64,000 nucleotides of DNA from JABHIE01 sp964584805 (GTDB lineage Bacteria; Planctomycetota; UBA1135): the NCBI GenBank assembly GCA_964584805.1, contig CAZPAY010000004.1:84421-148420 (forward strand), in the 5' to 3' direction. Positions 9,156 to 17,514 of this stretch are shown here, piece after piece. Below the pieces are notes generated by a model. It did not search any database and was not told the origin of the DNA. It saw nothing but the letters and a program-made list of their open reading frames with translations. How positions within the stretch are numbered: position 1 is the stretch's first letter; each line of letters starts with the position of its first letter. A program made the translations under genes and the position numbers.

Positions 9156-9632
9156 ATGTTTGCACGCATCCTACTCGCTACTGATTTTTCAGACCAAGCC
9201 GAAAACGCTTACCCTTGGGCCGCACAAATGGCGCGCGCTTCTGGTGGGGTGGTTTTGTTGGCCCACGCCTTGGAAAATGACCTCGTTTCTACAACCCCGG
9301 TATTTGCGGGTTTCATGCCGCCCGAAGCACTTGATGTGGGCTCTTATCGTGAGCAATTCCGCACGGCGGCATTGCGCGCACTCGACGCGGCCGCTGAAAA
9401 AGTACGCGCGCTTGGTGTTAAAGTTGAGACGCATTTACTTGAGGGGGCCAAACCTTCCCAATCGATTGTTGCGGCCGCACGCGATTTAGATGCGCGCGTG
9501 ATTGTTTTGTCGACCCATGGGCGCGGTGGGCTCGCGCATTTACTCATCGGCTCTACTGCGGAAAAAGTCGTCCGCTCGGCACCTTGCCCCGTCCTGTCTG
9601 TTCATCAAGACGACGCCCAGCCGCAGGAGTAA
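9156..9632 (+). CDS. Universal stress protein (UspA family)
   Basis: 158 residues, a single Usp domain. It starts with the family N-terminus FARILLATDFSDQAENA (the Asp after ATD is the conserved nucleotide-contact residue). It contains VIVLSTHGRGGLAHLLIGSTAEKVVRSAPCPVL, which fits the ATP-binding pattern G-x2-G-x9-G(S/T). It is therefore probably an ATP-binding Usp acting in the cytoplasm under stress or growth arrest; the target is unknown. It is tightly linked (2 bp) to the upstream phosphodiesterase gene and 9 bp from the downstream exonuclease gene. Confidence 0.9.
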   Translation: MFARILLATDFSDQAENAYPWAAQMARASGGVVLLAHALENDLVSTTPVFAGFMPPEALDVGSYREQFRTAALRALDAAAEKVRALGVKVETHLLEGAKPSQSIVAAARDLDARVIVLSTHGRGGLAHLLIGSTAEKVVRSAPCPVLSVHQDDAQPQE

Positions 9633-9641
9633 TCTTTCTTT

Positions 9642-10361
9642 ATGGTTCCTTCTTTGCCCTCCGTCGCGGACGCTTTGCGCCAACCCGTTGTTGCTTTTGA
9701 CATTGAGGTCGCGGGTGCTCCATGGGAAGAAATTGATGAGGCCACGAGGCACTATTTGTTGTCGCGTCAAAAAACAGATGAAGCGCGAGAAGGCATCCGT
9801 GACCGCCTTGCTTTTGTGCGCGGCATGGGGCGCGTTGTTTCCATTGCCATGTGGAATATGAAAACCGATACGGGCGCCGTGATGGTGCAAGGGTCGGGCT
9901 GCAAATGGGAAGAATTCGATGTCGTCCCGGGCACAAAAGTTTTTCGCGGAAATGAGCGCGAAATGTTGATTGAGTTTTGGAAGCAGGCTCAAGATTGGGG
10001 CACAGTCGTGACTTACAACGGTCGCGGCTATGACGGCCCTGTTTTGATGACGCGCTCGGCCATGCTCGATGTCGCCCCTAGCCGCAATTTGACGGGCTAT
10101 CGCTACAGCATTAAAGACCACTGTGATTTGATGGAGGTGCTTAACTTTTTTGGCGCAGCCCGAGAGAGTTACTCTCTTGATTATTGGTGTAGGCGTTTTG
10201 GAGTTGAGTCTCCAAAAGGCAAAATGGATGGTTCCCGTGTTGCCGACAAGGCGCGCGCTGGCCGCTACGATGAAATTGCTGAATATTGTTTAAGAGATAC
10301 CCGCGCTACAGCTGACTTGTTTCAGCGGCTGCGCAAAACGCTGATTCCATTGCTTGGCTAG
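9642..10361 (+). CDS. Predicted 3'-5' exonuclease, PolB-exonuclease-like (RNase H fold)
   Basis: 239 residues. DEDD-family landmarks are visible: VVAFDIEVAG (Exo I, with the Asp-x-Glu pair), VVTYNGRGYDGPVL (Exo II region, N-x-x-x-x-D), and YCLRDTRATADLF (Exo III, Y-x-x-x-D). The arrangement matches the stand-alone exonuclease family related to the proofreading domain of family B DNA polymerases. It probably removes 3' nucleotides from DNA or RNA in the cytoplasm, and the cellular role is not known. The next gene's ATG begins immediately after its stop codon. The coupling to a flippase gene is likely positional rather than functional. Confidence 0.8.
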   Translation: MVPSLPSVADALRQPVVAFDIEVAGAPWEEIDEATRHYLLSRQKTDEAREGIRDRLAFVRGMGRVVSIAMWNMKTDTGAVMVQGSGCKWEEFDVVPGTKVFRGNEREMLIEFWKQAQDWGTVVTYNGRGYDGPVLMTRSAMLDVAPSRNLTGYRYSIKDHCDLMEVLNFFGAARESYSLDYWCRRFGVESPKGKMDGSRVADKARAGRYDEIAEYCLRDTRATADLFQRLRKTLIPLLG

Positions 10362-11876
10362 ATGGCATCCACGGCAACCAATGCGTTTTTTCAGACCTTC
10401 GCCAAAATTTTTGGCACGGGCCTTTACGCGATATTTGGTCTGCTGCTGGCACGCTTTGTAACTCAAGGCGAAAATGGCGTTTACACCCTAATGAGCACTC
10501 TGCTTTTTTTTGGGTCGCTCGCTTCTAATTTTGGTGTGCCTTTTGTCGCGGTGCGTGCGATTGCCCGCGACCGCAGTCGGTCGGCAGAAGTTTATGTCGA
10601 CACGCGCACGGCAGTTTTGATCGGGGCGTTCTTAGCCTTTTTCATTCCTCTACTCTGGGTCGTATTCGAGATGAATCACCTCGGGCACTGGGATGGCCGC
10701 CGCATTGTGCTCAGCCTATTGGTTTGTGGCATCATCTTGTTCGAGGCGCTCGGCTCGCTCGGCGATATGCTTTTTCAAGCACACGAAGATATGCGACTTT
10801 CCGCAGTTTTCGAGGCCGCATCGGGTTTGTTCCGAGCGGGTGGCGCAACTTTAGCCGTTGTGCTTTTGCCCCCAGAATGGAAGATTCTTGGCGTTTACAC
10901 CGTTTTTCTTCTGGGTTCTGCTGTGCGTGGCTTCTTTATGCCCATTCTTGCCCGCCGCAGATTCTTACCTGGGGAATTGCCCGCGATTAGTTACGCACGC
11001 TCTTTTGCGTTGCTGAAAGAGGCCTACTTCTTGGCCGTCTTCCGCATGTTGCGCATGTTGCGAAACCGTGTGGATAGTTTGCTGTTGGGGCTGTTGATTT
11101 CGGGCGGCGTTTTGGGGGCCATGGAAGCTGCTGATGTGAGCCGTGCGCTGTATGCCCAAGCCATGCGCGTAGTGATTATTTTCAATACGCTTTCTGTTGC
11201 TTTCAACACGGCTTTATTCCCGCGTATGGTGCGCCTCACCAACAGCGACAGTAATCGCACGGAGGCGCGTGTGACCTATTTTCGCGCCATTCGCGTGCAG
11301 TCTTGGTGGGCCATTCCACTCGCTTGTGGACTTTGGTTTTACGCGGACGGCATCGCGGCTTTGTTTGGCCCTCAATATCTTGAGGGTATACCCGCTTTGG
11401 GCGGCTCAACGGGTGATGTCTTGCGCGTGCTGGCATTTGCCATGATGGTCGATGTGATTGGTGGGCCTATCGGGTTGGTTATTCTTGGAGTGCCTGGTAT
11501 GGATCGTAAGTTGCCTAAATTGGGCGGCATGTTGGCCGCAGTAAGCGTCGTTCTGAATGTTGTTTTGATTCCGCGTTTTGGGATTATGGGCGCAGCGTAT
11601 GCATCTTTGGGTGCCGCGTGTTTTGAGTTTTTCTTAAAGCTCACGATGGTCGCACGCATCTTGGGTAGTCCAGCACCGATGTTGAAAATCTTTGCACCAT
11701 TCGTCTTTATCTCTGTGTTGATGCTGTATGGCTTGCAGAAGTTAGGGTTTCGCGACTCTGTTTTTCTGGGCCCGTTGCTCGGAGCGATTTTCTATTTTGC
11801 AGTAAGCATTTTGTCGCGCTCGACTGACCCTAAGATTAACGATGTGTTGCGTCGGAAGATTTTGCGCCGGAAATAA
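10362..11876 (+). CDS. Polysaccharide flippase (Wzx/MATE-MVF superfamily)
   Basis: 504 residues, almost entirely membrane-embedded with about 12-14 hydrophobic segments. The N-terminus (TNAFFQTFAKIFGTGLYAIFGLLLARFV) and the mid-protein pattern of small residues with Arg-rich cytoplasmic loops (FRMLRMLRNRVDSLLLGLLIS) fit oligosaccharide flippases that move lipid-linked repeat units to the periplasmic face. The ATG directly abuts the stop of the exonuclease gene. The neighbouring PIG-L deacetylase, Wza-like, Wzz-like and O-antigen ligase genes support a role in exopolysaccharide or O-antigen assembly. The transported sugar cannot be inferred. Confidence 0.8.
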   Translation: MASTATNAFFQTFAKIFGTGLYAIFGLLLARFVTQGENGVYTLMSTLLFFGSLASNFGVPFVAVRAIARDRSRSAEVYVDTRTAVLIGAFLAFFIPLLWVVFEMNHLGHWDGRRIVLSLLVCGIILFEALGSLGDMLFQAHEDMRLSAVFEAASGLFRAGGATLAVVLLPPEWKILGVYTVFLLGSAVRGFFMPILARRRFLPGELPAISYARSFALLKEAYFLAVFRMLRMLRNRVDSLLLGLLISGGVLGAMEAADVSRALYAQAMRVVIIFNTLSVAFNTALFPRMVRLTNSDSNRTEARVTYFRAIRVQSWWAIPLACGLWFYADGIAALFGPQYLEGIPALGGSTGDVLRVLAFAMMVDVIGGPIGLVILGVPGMDRKLPKLGGMLAAVSVVLNVVLIPRFGIMGAAYASLGAACFEFFLKLTMVARILGSPAPMLKIFAPFVFISVLMLYGLQKLGFRDSVFLGPLLGAIFYFAVSILSRSTDPKINDVLRRKILRRK

Positions 11877-11880
11877 TCCG

Positions 11881-13212
11881 ATGCGGTTCTTTCCCCTTTT
11901 TCTTCGGCGCCCTGACAATTTATTAAGCGTTCCTACTTTGGCGCAAGCGCTGCCCACACAGCGACCAGGCTTTTTGCAGGGTGATCCATCACCGTGGATT
12001 CCTTCAACTCTTGCACTTCTTCATGAGCAAAGCGGCGGCATGGTACTCCCATGGGATGCTGATTGTGATTTGCTCATCCTTCCTGCTCCGCTGTTTGCGG
12101 ATGAGTTGCCTGTCGAAATCTTGCGACAACTACCTGGTGATTATCCCGTCTTGGTCTATGAATCCCACCAGCCCGTATTCCCGAACGCAGTGGTCGCCCA
12201 GCGTGAGGATTGCGGCGAAATACCCTCAAGCCCATTCGATGCCGCCGCCGCTGGCTTGCGTGCATTTCGCAGTGCATTTCGTCATCAAGGCAAGGGTGGC
12301 TCGGAAGCTTTCATGCTGTTGCCCGCGAGTCGTTTGTTGTATCTCTCTCGTTTGGCCTTTCGCTTTGAATCTAAGCCAAGCCCAGGCGCCAGTTTGCAGA
12401 ACCGGCGCTTCTTGAGCTTGGCTCTTGATTATTCCCGCTCGGTGCACGCTTTGGCGGCTCAAGTGCATTCTGATATCCATACTGCTACCGCGAGGGATGC
12501 TTTCTGTGAGCCCCCTGCTCTTGCCGCTGCTCAGCGTGTTGCTGTTGTCATTCCGCACTTTGATGATGAGAGCATCGCATGTGGGGGGGCTATCGCTTCT
12601 GCCGTTGAAAGTGGCGCGGAAGTCCGGCTGATTTGGCTTACGGATGGTTCCCGCGGTGTGCCAAGTGTTTCGCATCAGGAATCAGCTCGCCTTCGCAAGG
12701 AAGAGGCGCTTGAAGCTGCTTCACGGTTAGGCGTTACGGATGTCCACTTCTTGGATTTCCCTGAAACGAGATTGACTGACAAAGTAGACTCCCGTAATTG
12801 GCTTGGTCGCTTGTTGGATGACTTTCAGCCAACGCGCATTCATTCGCTTTGGTGGGCTGAGAACAATGTCGATCATTATCAAATGAATCGCTTGCTGAGG
12901 GCGGCTATGCCGAAATCCCTACGCCATTGTGAATTAGCTATGGGTGGGGTTTGGTCTCCGCTTCCGGTCATTCCAGGCGTGACGCAATCGCTTGCCTTGA
13001 AAGGTGGCATCGCCCAAAAACAGGTTGCGGCACTTTCTGCGCACACCTCTCAAATCAAAGAAGTCGATTACTTGCGCGTCTCAGCTGGCCTGAATGCCTG
13101 GAACGGCCGCTTTGGCCAAGGCCCAGCTGAAAACTTCCTTGTGATGCCCGCTCAGGATTATTGGCGGGCATTTGATCAAAGCGGCTCAAAGCGCCGCATC
13201 TTTTTAGGTTAG
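11881..13212 (+). CDS. PIG-L/LmbE family deacetylase with long N-terminal extension
   Basis: 443 residues from the ATG at 11881, 4 bp after the flippase stop; an earlier in-frame ATG lies inside that gene. The C-terminal half (from about residue 220) is the PIG-L fold: VAVVIPHFDDESIACGGAI carries the zinc/catalytic HxDDE motif, followed by RLIWLTDGSRG, an RKEEALEAASRLGV helix and NNVDHYQMNRLL, the downstream His motif. PIG-L enzymes remove N-acetyl groups from GlcNAc-type sugars. The first about 215 residues are a separate domain I do not recognise. In this locus it probably deacetylates an exopolysaccharide precursor. The stop overlaps the convergent Wza-like gene by 4 bp. Confidence 0.8.
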   Translation: MRFFPLFLRRPDNLLSVPTLAQALPTQRPGFLQGDPSPWIPSTLALLHEQSGGMVLPWDADCDLLILPAPLFADELPVEILRQLPGDYPVLVYESHQPVFPNAVVAQREDCGEIPSSPFDAAAAGLRAFRSAFRHQGKGGSEAFMLLPASRLLYLSRLAFRFESKPSPGASLQNRRFLSLALDYSRSVHALAAQVHSDIHTATARDAFCEPPALAAAQRVAVVIPHFDDESIACGGAIASAVESGAEVRLIWLTDGSRGVPSVSHQESARLRKEEALEAASRLGVTDVHFLDFPETRLTDKVDSRNWLGRLLDDFQPTRIHSLWWAENNVDHYQMNRLLRAAMPKSLRHCELAMGGVWSPLPVIPGVTQSLALKGGIAQKQVAALSAHTSQIKEVDYLRVSAGLNAWNGRFGQGPAENFLVMPAQDYWRAFDQSGSKRRIFLG

Positions 13213-13958
13213 TCGCCCGTTAAGGCTGACGCAGTCGATTCGGTCATTAGGATAATCCGCTCAGCAAAGGAGACCGCTCTGAGGGTGTCGGATACCAGTT
13301 TGAGGTTGTCGGTGTACTCGGAAGCGGCCGTGGAGAGTACATACATGTAGTCACCAGGTTGCACATAGGGCACTTGAGTTTTGACGCCCGTGGCTGGTGG
13401 GTTCCAGAGTAAGTCGAGGCTGTATGCGTTGACCTGGATTTGCCCTTGAACCATGCGGGCGAGTAAGACGGCGGATTTGTCGCCGTCAGCCGAAATGCCG
13501 CCAGCCATCGCAATCATGTCAAGGATGGTCGTGCGCGGGTTGGCCAGAGGGTAGACACCTGTATTGTTGATTTGCCCCAGGACCGTGATTTTGCGGTCGG
13601 AGGTGTATTCGACAGTGAGGTCGAGCGAAGGATCGACAAGGTATTGGTCGTAGACCTCTTCGAGTTTAAGCTGCAAGCCTTCAAGCGTGAGCCCAGAGAC
13701 GGGGGTCTTGCCAGCCAGGTGCAGTCTCATCGTGCCATCTGTGCGTACTTGGTAGGCATGGGATAGATCGGTGTGTTGCCAGAAAGCCAGTGTGATTTTG
13801 TCGCCAGGGCCGATAAAGAATTCGCCTTGGGCGATTTCTTCCGTGATATTAGGGCCTAGTAAGTTTGGGTTTTCACCAAGAGAAGGGCCGTCAGCATGCG
13901 GAGACGGCGACGCGCAAGCGACGACAAGGAAAAGGATTGGGAGAAATTTGAATGACAT
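13209..13958 (-). CDS. Polysaccharide export lipoprotein (Wza-like, Poly_export + SLBB)
   Basis: 249 residues with a lipoprotein signal (FLPILFLVVACAS). The Poly_export domain is seen at about 45-125 (FIGPGDKITLAFWQH, VRTDGTMRLHLAGKTPVSGLTLEGL). An SLBB-type segment follows at about 125-210 (KITVLGQINNTGVYPL, TILDMIAMAGGIS, VQPGDYMYV). It lacks the long C-terminal transmembrane helix region of full Wza. Family members form or contact the outer-membrane pore for capsule or exopolysaccharide. It is on the opposite strand from the rest of the cluster, flanked by a convergent deacetylase gene and a divergent phosphodiesterase gene (about 100 bp shared upstream region). Confidence 0.87.
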   Translation of the reverse strand: MSFKFLPILFLVVACASPSPHADGPSLGENPNLLGPNITEEIAQGEFFIGPGDKITLAFWQHTDLSHAYQVRTDGTMRLHLAGKTPVSGLTLEGLQLKLEEVYDQYLVDPSLDLTVEYTSDRKITVLGQINNTGVYPLANPRTTILDMIAMAGGISADGDKSAVLLARMVQGQIQVNAYSLDLLWNPPATGVKTQVPYVQPGDYMYVLSTAASEYTDNLKLVSDTLRAVSFAERIILMTESTASALTGD

Positions 13959-14059
13959 GGGCCTATGTTTTGGCGATGACCTATTGTCCCAAACCTCGCG
14001 CGCGGGTCAAATAGGCAATCTTGCTTTTTGCAAGCCCTCCCACCTGACATCGCAATAAA

Positions 14060-15715
14060 TTGACTCGCCTCGCCATCGTCGGTATCGACGGAGCTACTTT
14101 TGACATCCTCCGCCCGCTCATTGAGCAAGGAGAATGCCCGCATATCGCTAGGATTTTGCAAGAAGGCGTAGCCGGAGATCTTGAGTCAGAAAAACCGCCC
14201 ATTACGCCGCCCGCATGGACATCCATGATGACAGGCGTAAACCCTGGTCGTCACGGTGTTTATCACTTTATTCGCAGGTTGCCTGACAGTTATGGCTACG
14301 CACTGAATGATTCCCGTAAATACGCGGGTAAAGATGTGATGACCGTGCTCGGGCAGCGCGGCTGGAGTATCGGCACATTTTCCGTGCCGATGGTCTTTCC
14401 TCCATTTCCCGTAAATAAGGGGTATCAAGTTGCCGGGATTCCGTGCCCAACTCGTGGTGAATCTCTGGGCTGGCCCGCTGGCTTGATGGGTGAGTTGGCA
14501 GAGTGGCAAGGGCGTCCGTATCAAGCAGATGTGGATTATGGCCCGTTTGATGGCGACAATGAAAAACCGCAAGATGATTTGGAGCAATATGAGCGTTTGC
14601 GCGAAGAACTGTTCCGGATTGAGCGTGAACGCCTTGAGTTGGCGCGCCGGCTTTTAATTGAAAAACCGACCGACTTTTTCTTCACGGTCGTTTCCGTGAC
14701 GGATCGCTGTCAGCATTATTTCTGGAAATTCCAAGATAAGAGCCACCCTGGCTGGTCTGAAAAAGGTGCCGAGCTCTATGGGGAAGTCATCCGTGATAGC
14801 TATCGTTTGGCTGATGAGTTTGTGGGGATGGTCCGCGAGCAAATTGGGGATGATGTCCCGATTGCTTTGGTGAGTGATCATGGTTTTGGCCCGCAATATT
14901 CTGACTTTCATTTGAATAAGTGGCTTGAGCAAGAGGGTTATCTCGTTAGGAAGCCTGTGCCTCGTTGGTCGATGGGGGTCGCTACCCTTGGCTCGGCCAT
15001 GCACATGCTCCGTATCCCATGGGCCGAAAAGGCGTTAGGCCCATTGGCAAAGTTGCCGCTGATGCGACCTAAACGCAAAACGGTAGCCGATATGCGCGAC
15101 ATCGTTTGGTCTAAAACTCGAGCCTACACCTCCTTGCACGGGATTGCCATCAACTTAAAGGGGCGCGAGCCCATGGGTGTCGTTGAAGAATCTTCCTTTC
15201 ATTCTTTGCTGAAAGAGATTGAAGGGAGGTTGGCTAAGGTCAAAATGCCTGATGGCACGCCGGCTTTTGACTACGGCGCGATCAAAGACGACATTTATTC
15301 TGGGCCGATGGTTGTTGAGGCACCCGATTACCAATTCCAGATGGCCGGCTTAAGTTGTCTCAATAAAGACGATCTCAACAGCCCAGATTTATTTACGATG
15401 CGTAAAAATGCGGCTATTTCAGGCCAACACCGCTTTAACGGTATTTTCGCCTACTCCGGTCATGGCACGGTTCCCGGCAAGACCCTCCAGGGTATGCATA
15501 TTCAAGATACGGTTCCCACTTTGTTGCATGCCGTGGGCGAGTCCGTACCTGCATGGATGGAGGGCAAGGTGCAGCAAGATTTATTGCAAGAGCAGCGTGA
15601 AGTCTCTTGGGACCGTTCGACCGAACCCCAAGCCGGAAATGTCGATGAGTCGGCTTTTTCAAATGTGGAAAGTGACGCCATCGAAGAGTCTTTGCGTGGG
15701 TTAGGCTATCTGTAA
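14060..15715 (+). CDS. Alkaline-phosphatase-superfamily phosphodiesterase in polysaccharide locus
   Basis: 551 residues from a TTG start that directly precedes the first beta strand (MTRLAIVGIDGATFDIL); no ATG lies upstream in frame near it. The metal-site Asp lies in GIDGATFD. ITPPAWTSMMTGVNPGRHGVYHF holds the nucleophile region, and ALVSDHGFG the second metal motif. There is no signal peptide, unlike the paralogue at 7765. Family members act on nucleotides, phospholipids or glycan phosphates, and similar genes often sit in exopolysaccharide loci. The stop overlaps the next start (TAATG), so it is translationally coupled to the GH39-like gene. The reaction is not determinable from sequence. 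Confidence 0.8.
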   Translation: MTRLAIVGIDGATFDILRPLIEQGECPHIARILQEGVAGDLESEKPPITPPAWTSMMTGVNPGRHGVYHFIRRLPDSYGYALNDSRKYAGKDVMTVLGQRGWSIGTFSVPMVFPPFPVNKGYQVAGIPCPTRGESLGWPAGLMGELAEWQGRPYQADVDYGPFDGDNEKPQDDLEQYERLREELFRIERERLELARRLLIEKPTDFFFTVVSVTDRCQHYFWKFQDKSHPGWSEKGAELYGEVIRDSYRLADEFVGMVREQIGDDVPIALVSDHGFGPQYSDFHLNKWLEQEGYLVRKPVPRWSMGVATLGSAMHMLRIPWAEKALGPLAKLPLMRPKRKTVADMRDIVWSKTRAYTSLHGIAINLKGREPMGVVEESSFHSLLKEIEGRLAKVKMPDGTPAFDYGAIKDDIYSGPMVVEAPDYQFQMAGLSCLNKDDLNSPDLFTMRKNAAISGQHRFNGIFAYSGHGTVPGKTLQGMHIQDTVPTLLHAVGESVPAWMEGKVQQDLLQEQREVSWDRSTEPQAGNVDESAFSNVESDAIEESLRGLGYL

Positions 15716-17514
15716 TGATTCGTCTGCTAGCACCTATGGGGCTTACGGCTTTTCTCGCTTTTGGGGCTATCTCCCCTGGGCAAGAGGCTGAGTTTCAGGT
15801 AGATTTTTCGGCTCCTGGGCAGCCGATATCACCGAGTCAGGTTTGTGGCATGAATGACCATGGCACTTCCGACGGCGCATGGCGAGCTTGGTCTGACCGA
15901 ATTCAGCCAAAGGGCGCTCTCGCACGCATCTGGCGAAATTATTACGCCGGCATGGGCTTTAAGGTGCAAATGCATGCTGCCGAAATGGTCACAAAGATGG
16001 GGATGGACATTCTCTTCGTGCCCCGTGGCGACCCTTCTGACCGAAACAAAGATAAGCCAGACTTCCGCATTAAAGTCCCAAGTGACCCTGTCGCCTGGGC
16101 AGAGTTGGTCGCGACCGATGTACGCCGTTTGGAGCGTGCCGGGGCTCGGGTGCATGCCATTGAGATATGGAATGAACCTGAGGCCAAGAAGCATCGCGAT
16201 TGTGACAAATACGAATTTGCCATTTTCGCGGCACGGGCAGGTCTTGCCTTGCGGGCCGAATTCCCTAATGGGCATCCGCAAATTGGCGGGCTTGGGGTAG
16301 CCTCCGCCGCAAGCGCCGGTTTTGAACTCACCGATTTGTTCCTTCAAGAATCAGCAAAGGTGGGTTTTCATCCCGACTTTTTGTCTATGCATCAATACGG
16401 TGGCTTGGGTACAGACATTTTGCTCCAGGGTATTGCTGATGGATATCGAGGCCTTGCTGAAAAGCATGGGCATCCGCGACCCGAACTTTATCTTTCAGAA
16501 TGGAACCTTGAAATGCCGCCCGATCAACGATTGGATGGCCCAGAGAGCGCCGCTTTTTTTACTTCCATTAGTATTTCCGTGATTGACGCGAAGGTAGAGC
16601 ACTCGCAATTCTTTTTTGTCGAAGACGGCGAGTGGGAGGCGAAATCTGATTTTGGTGGCCGTTCGGTGGGGGTGTTTACTTTGCACGGTGCTCCCAAAGC
16701 CGTCTTTAACGGCATGCAAATGGTTAAGACGGCCACCCAGTTGCCGCAGATTCCTGTGCAACGATTATCCGCGCCCGCCAACTTGTCGGTCTTGGCGACC
16801 CGTGAACATGACAAAGGGTATTTACTTGCTACCAATTCGATTGTGGGTTTGACGAAAACAGCACGCAGCTATTTGGACATGCACCAGGTTGACAAGTCTT
16901 TTTTGAAAGGGAAAGATCTGCGCTTAAAGAAGTTCTTTCGTGGCAAACTGACTGTAGAGCAACTCGGTGTCCCTGCAGGTGATGAGAAGCCTTGGCGGGA
17001 TGCGCAATCTCTTGTGGCCACTATGAAAGCGGAAGAGAAAATGCAAAAGCGTGAGGTGCGCATTCAACTCCGTGATGTACCCAAGAGCATTTCCGAAGTT
17101 TTTGTCGTTGATGCAAGTCACGGCAACCCCAGAGACGATTCCGCATTTCGTGAAGCCTTCCGCCCCTTTGAGCGTGGATATTTTCAAGCAGCAGGAAAAA
17201 ACCTAATCGACCGTTACCGTGGCGAAGGTGTCGCGCAAAAAGATATACTCCTCCTTGAAGAAGCGTTAAAAAAGAAACAGACGCAAGTGCCGGGGTTGTC
17301 GCGTGAGATGGCCGCCCGTGTTCGTGCAGATCTTCAAGCAGAGATTACGCGCTTGGAAGACACGACTCCATCCTTGATGGCCCAACAACCAGCAGCTTGG
17401 CCTGCCCAGGTTGAAAGTGCAAAGTATGCCGTGCTTCAAGGCGATGAATTGGTTTTGCAGGTGCCCAATGGCACGACGCTCTTGGTTCAGCTTGCTTGGG
17501 ATGGCGCGAAATAG
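15715..17514 (+). CDS. Secreted GH39-like glycoside hydrolase (clan GH-A)
   Basis: 599 residues with an N-terminal signal sequence (LLAPMGLTAFLAFGAISPGQ). The clan GH-A TIM-barrel signature is present: IEIWNEPEA gives the acid/base Glu, and LYLSEWNLE supplies the nucleophile Glu on a late strand. GH39 enzymes hydrolyse beta-xylosides or other glycosides. PslG, a GH39 protein of the Pseudomonas Psl locus, trims exopolysaccharide during synthesis, and a comparable role is inferred here from the position between phosphodiesterase and O-antigen ligase genes. The C-terminal third contains a charged helical stretch (about 470-560) not typical of GH39. Exact family assignment is uncertain. Confidence 0.7.
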   Translation: MIRLLAPMGLTAFLAFGAISPGQEAEFQVDFSAPGQPISPSQVCGMNDHGTSDGAWRAWSDRIQPKGALARIWRNYYAGMGFKVQMHAAEMVTKMGMDILFVPRGDPSDRNKDKPDFRIKVPSDPVAWAELVATDVRRLERAGARVHAIEIWNEPEAKKHRDCDKYEFAIFAARAGLALRAEFPNGHPQIGGLGVASAASAGFELTDLFLQESAKVGFHPDFLSMHQYGGLGTDILLQGIADGYRGLAEKHGHPRPELYLSEWNLEMPPDQRLDGPESAAFFTSISISVIDAKVEHSQFFFVEDGEWEAKSDFGGRSVGVFTLHGAPKAVFNGMQMVKTATQLPQIPVQRLSAPANLSVLATREHDKGYLLATNSIVGLTKTARSYLDMHQVDKSFLKGKDLRLKKFFRGKLTVEQLGVPAGDEKPWRDAQSLVATMKAEEKMQKREVRIQLRDVPKSISEVFVVDASHGNPRDDSAFREAFRPFERGYFQAAGKNLIDRYRGEGVAQKDILLLEEALKKKQTQVPGLSREMAARVRADLQAEITRLEDTTPSLMAQQPAAWPAQVESAKYAVLQGDELVLQVPNGTTLLVQLAWDGAK

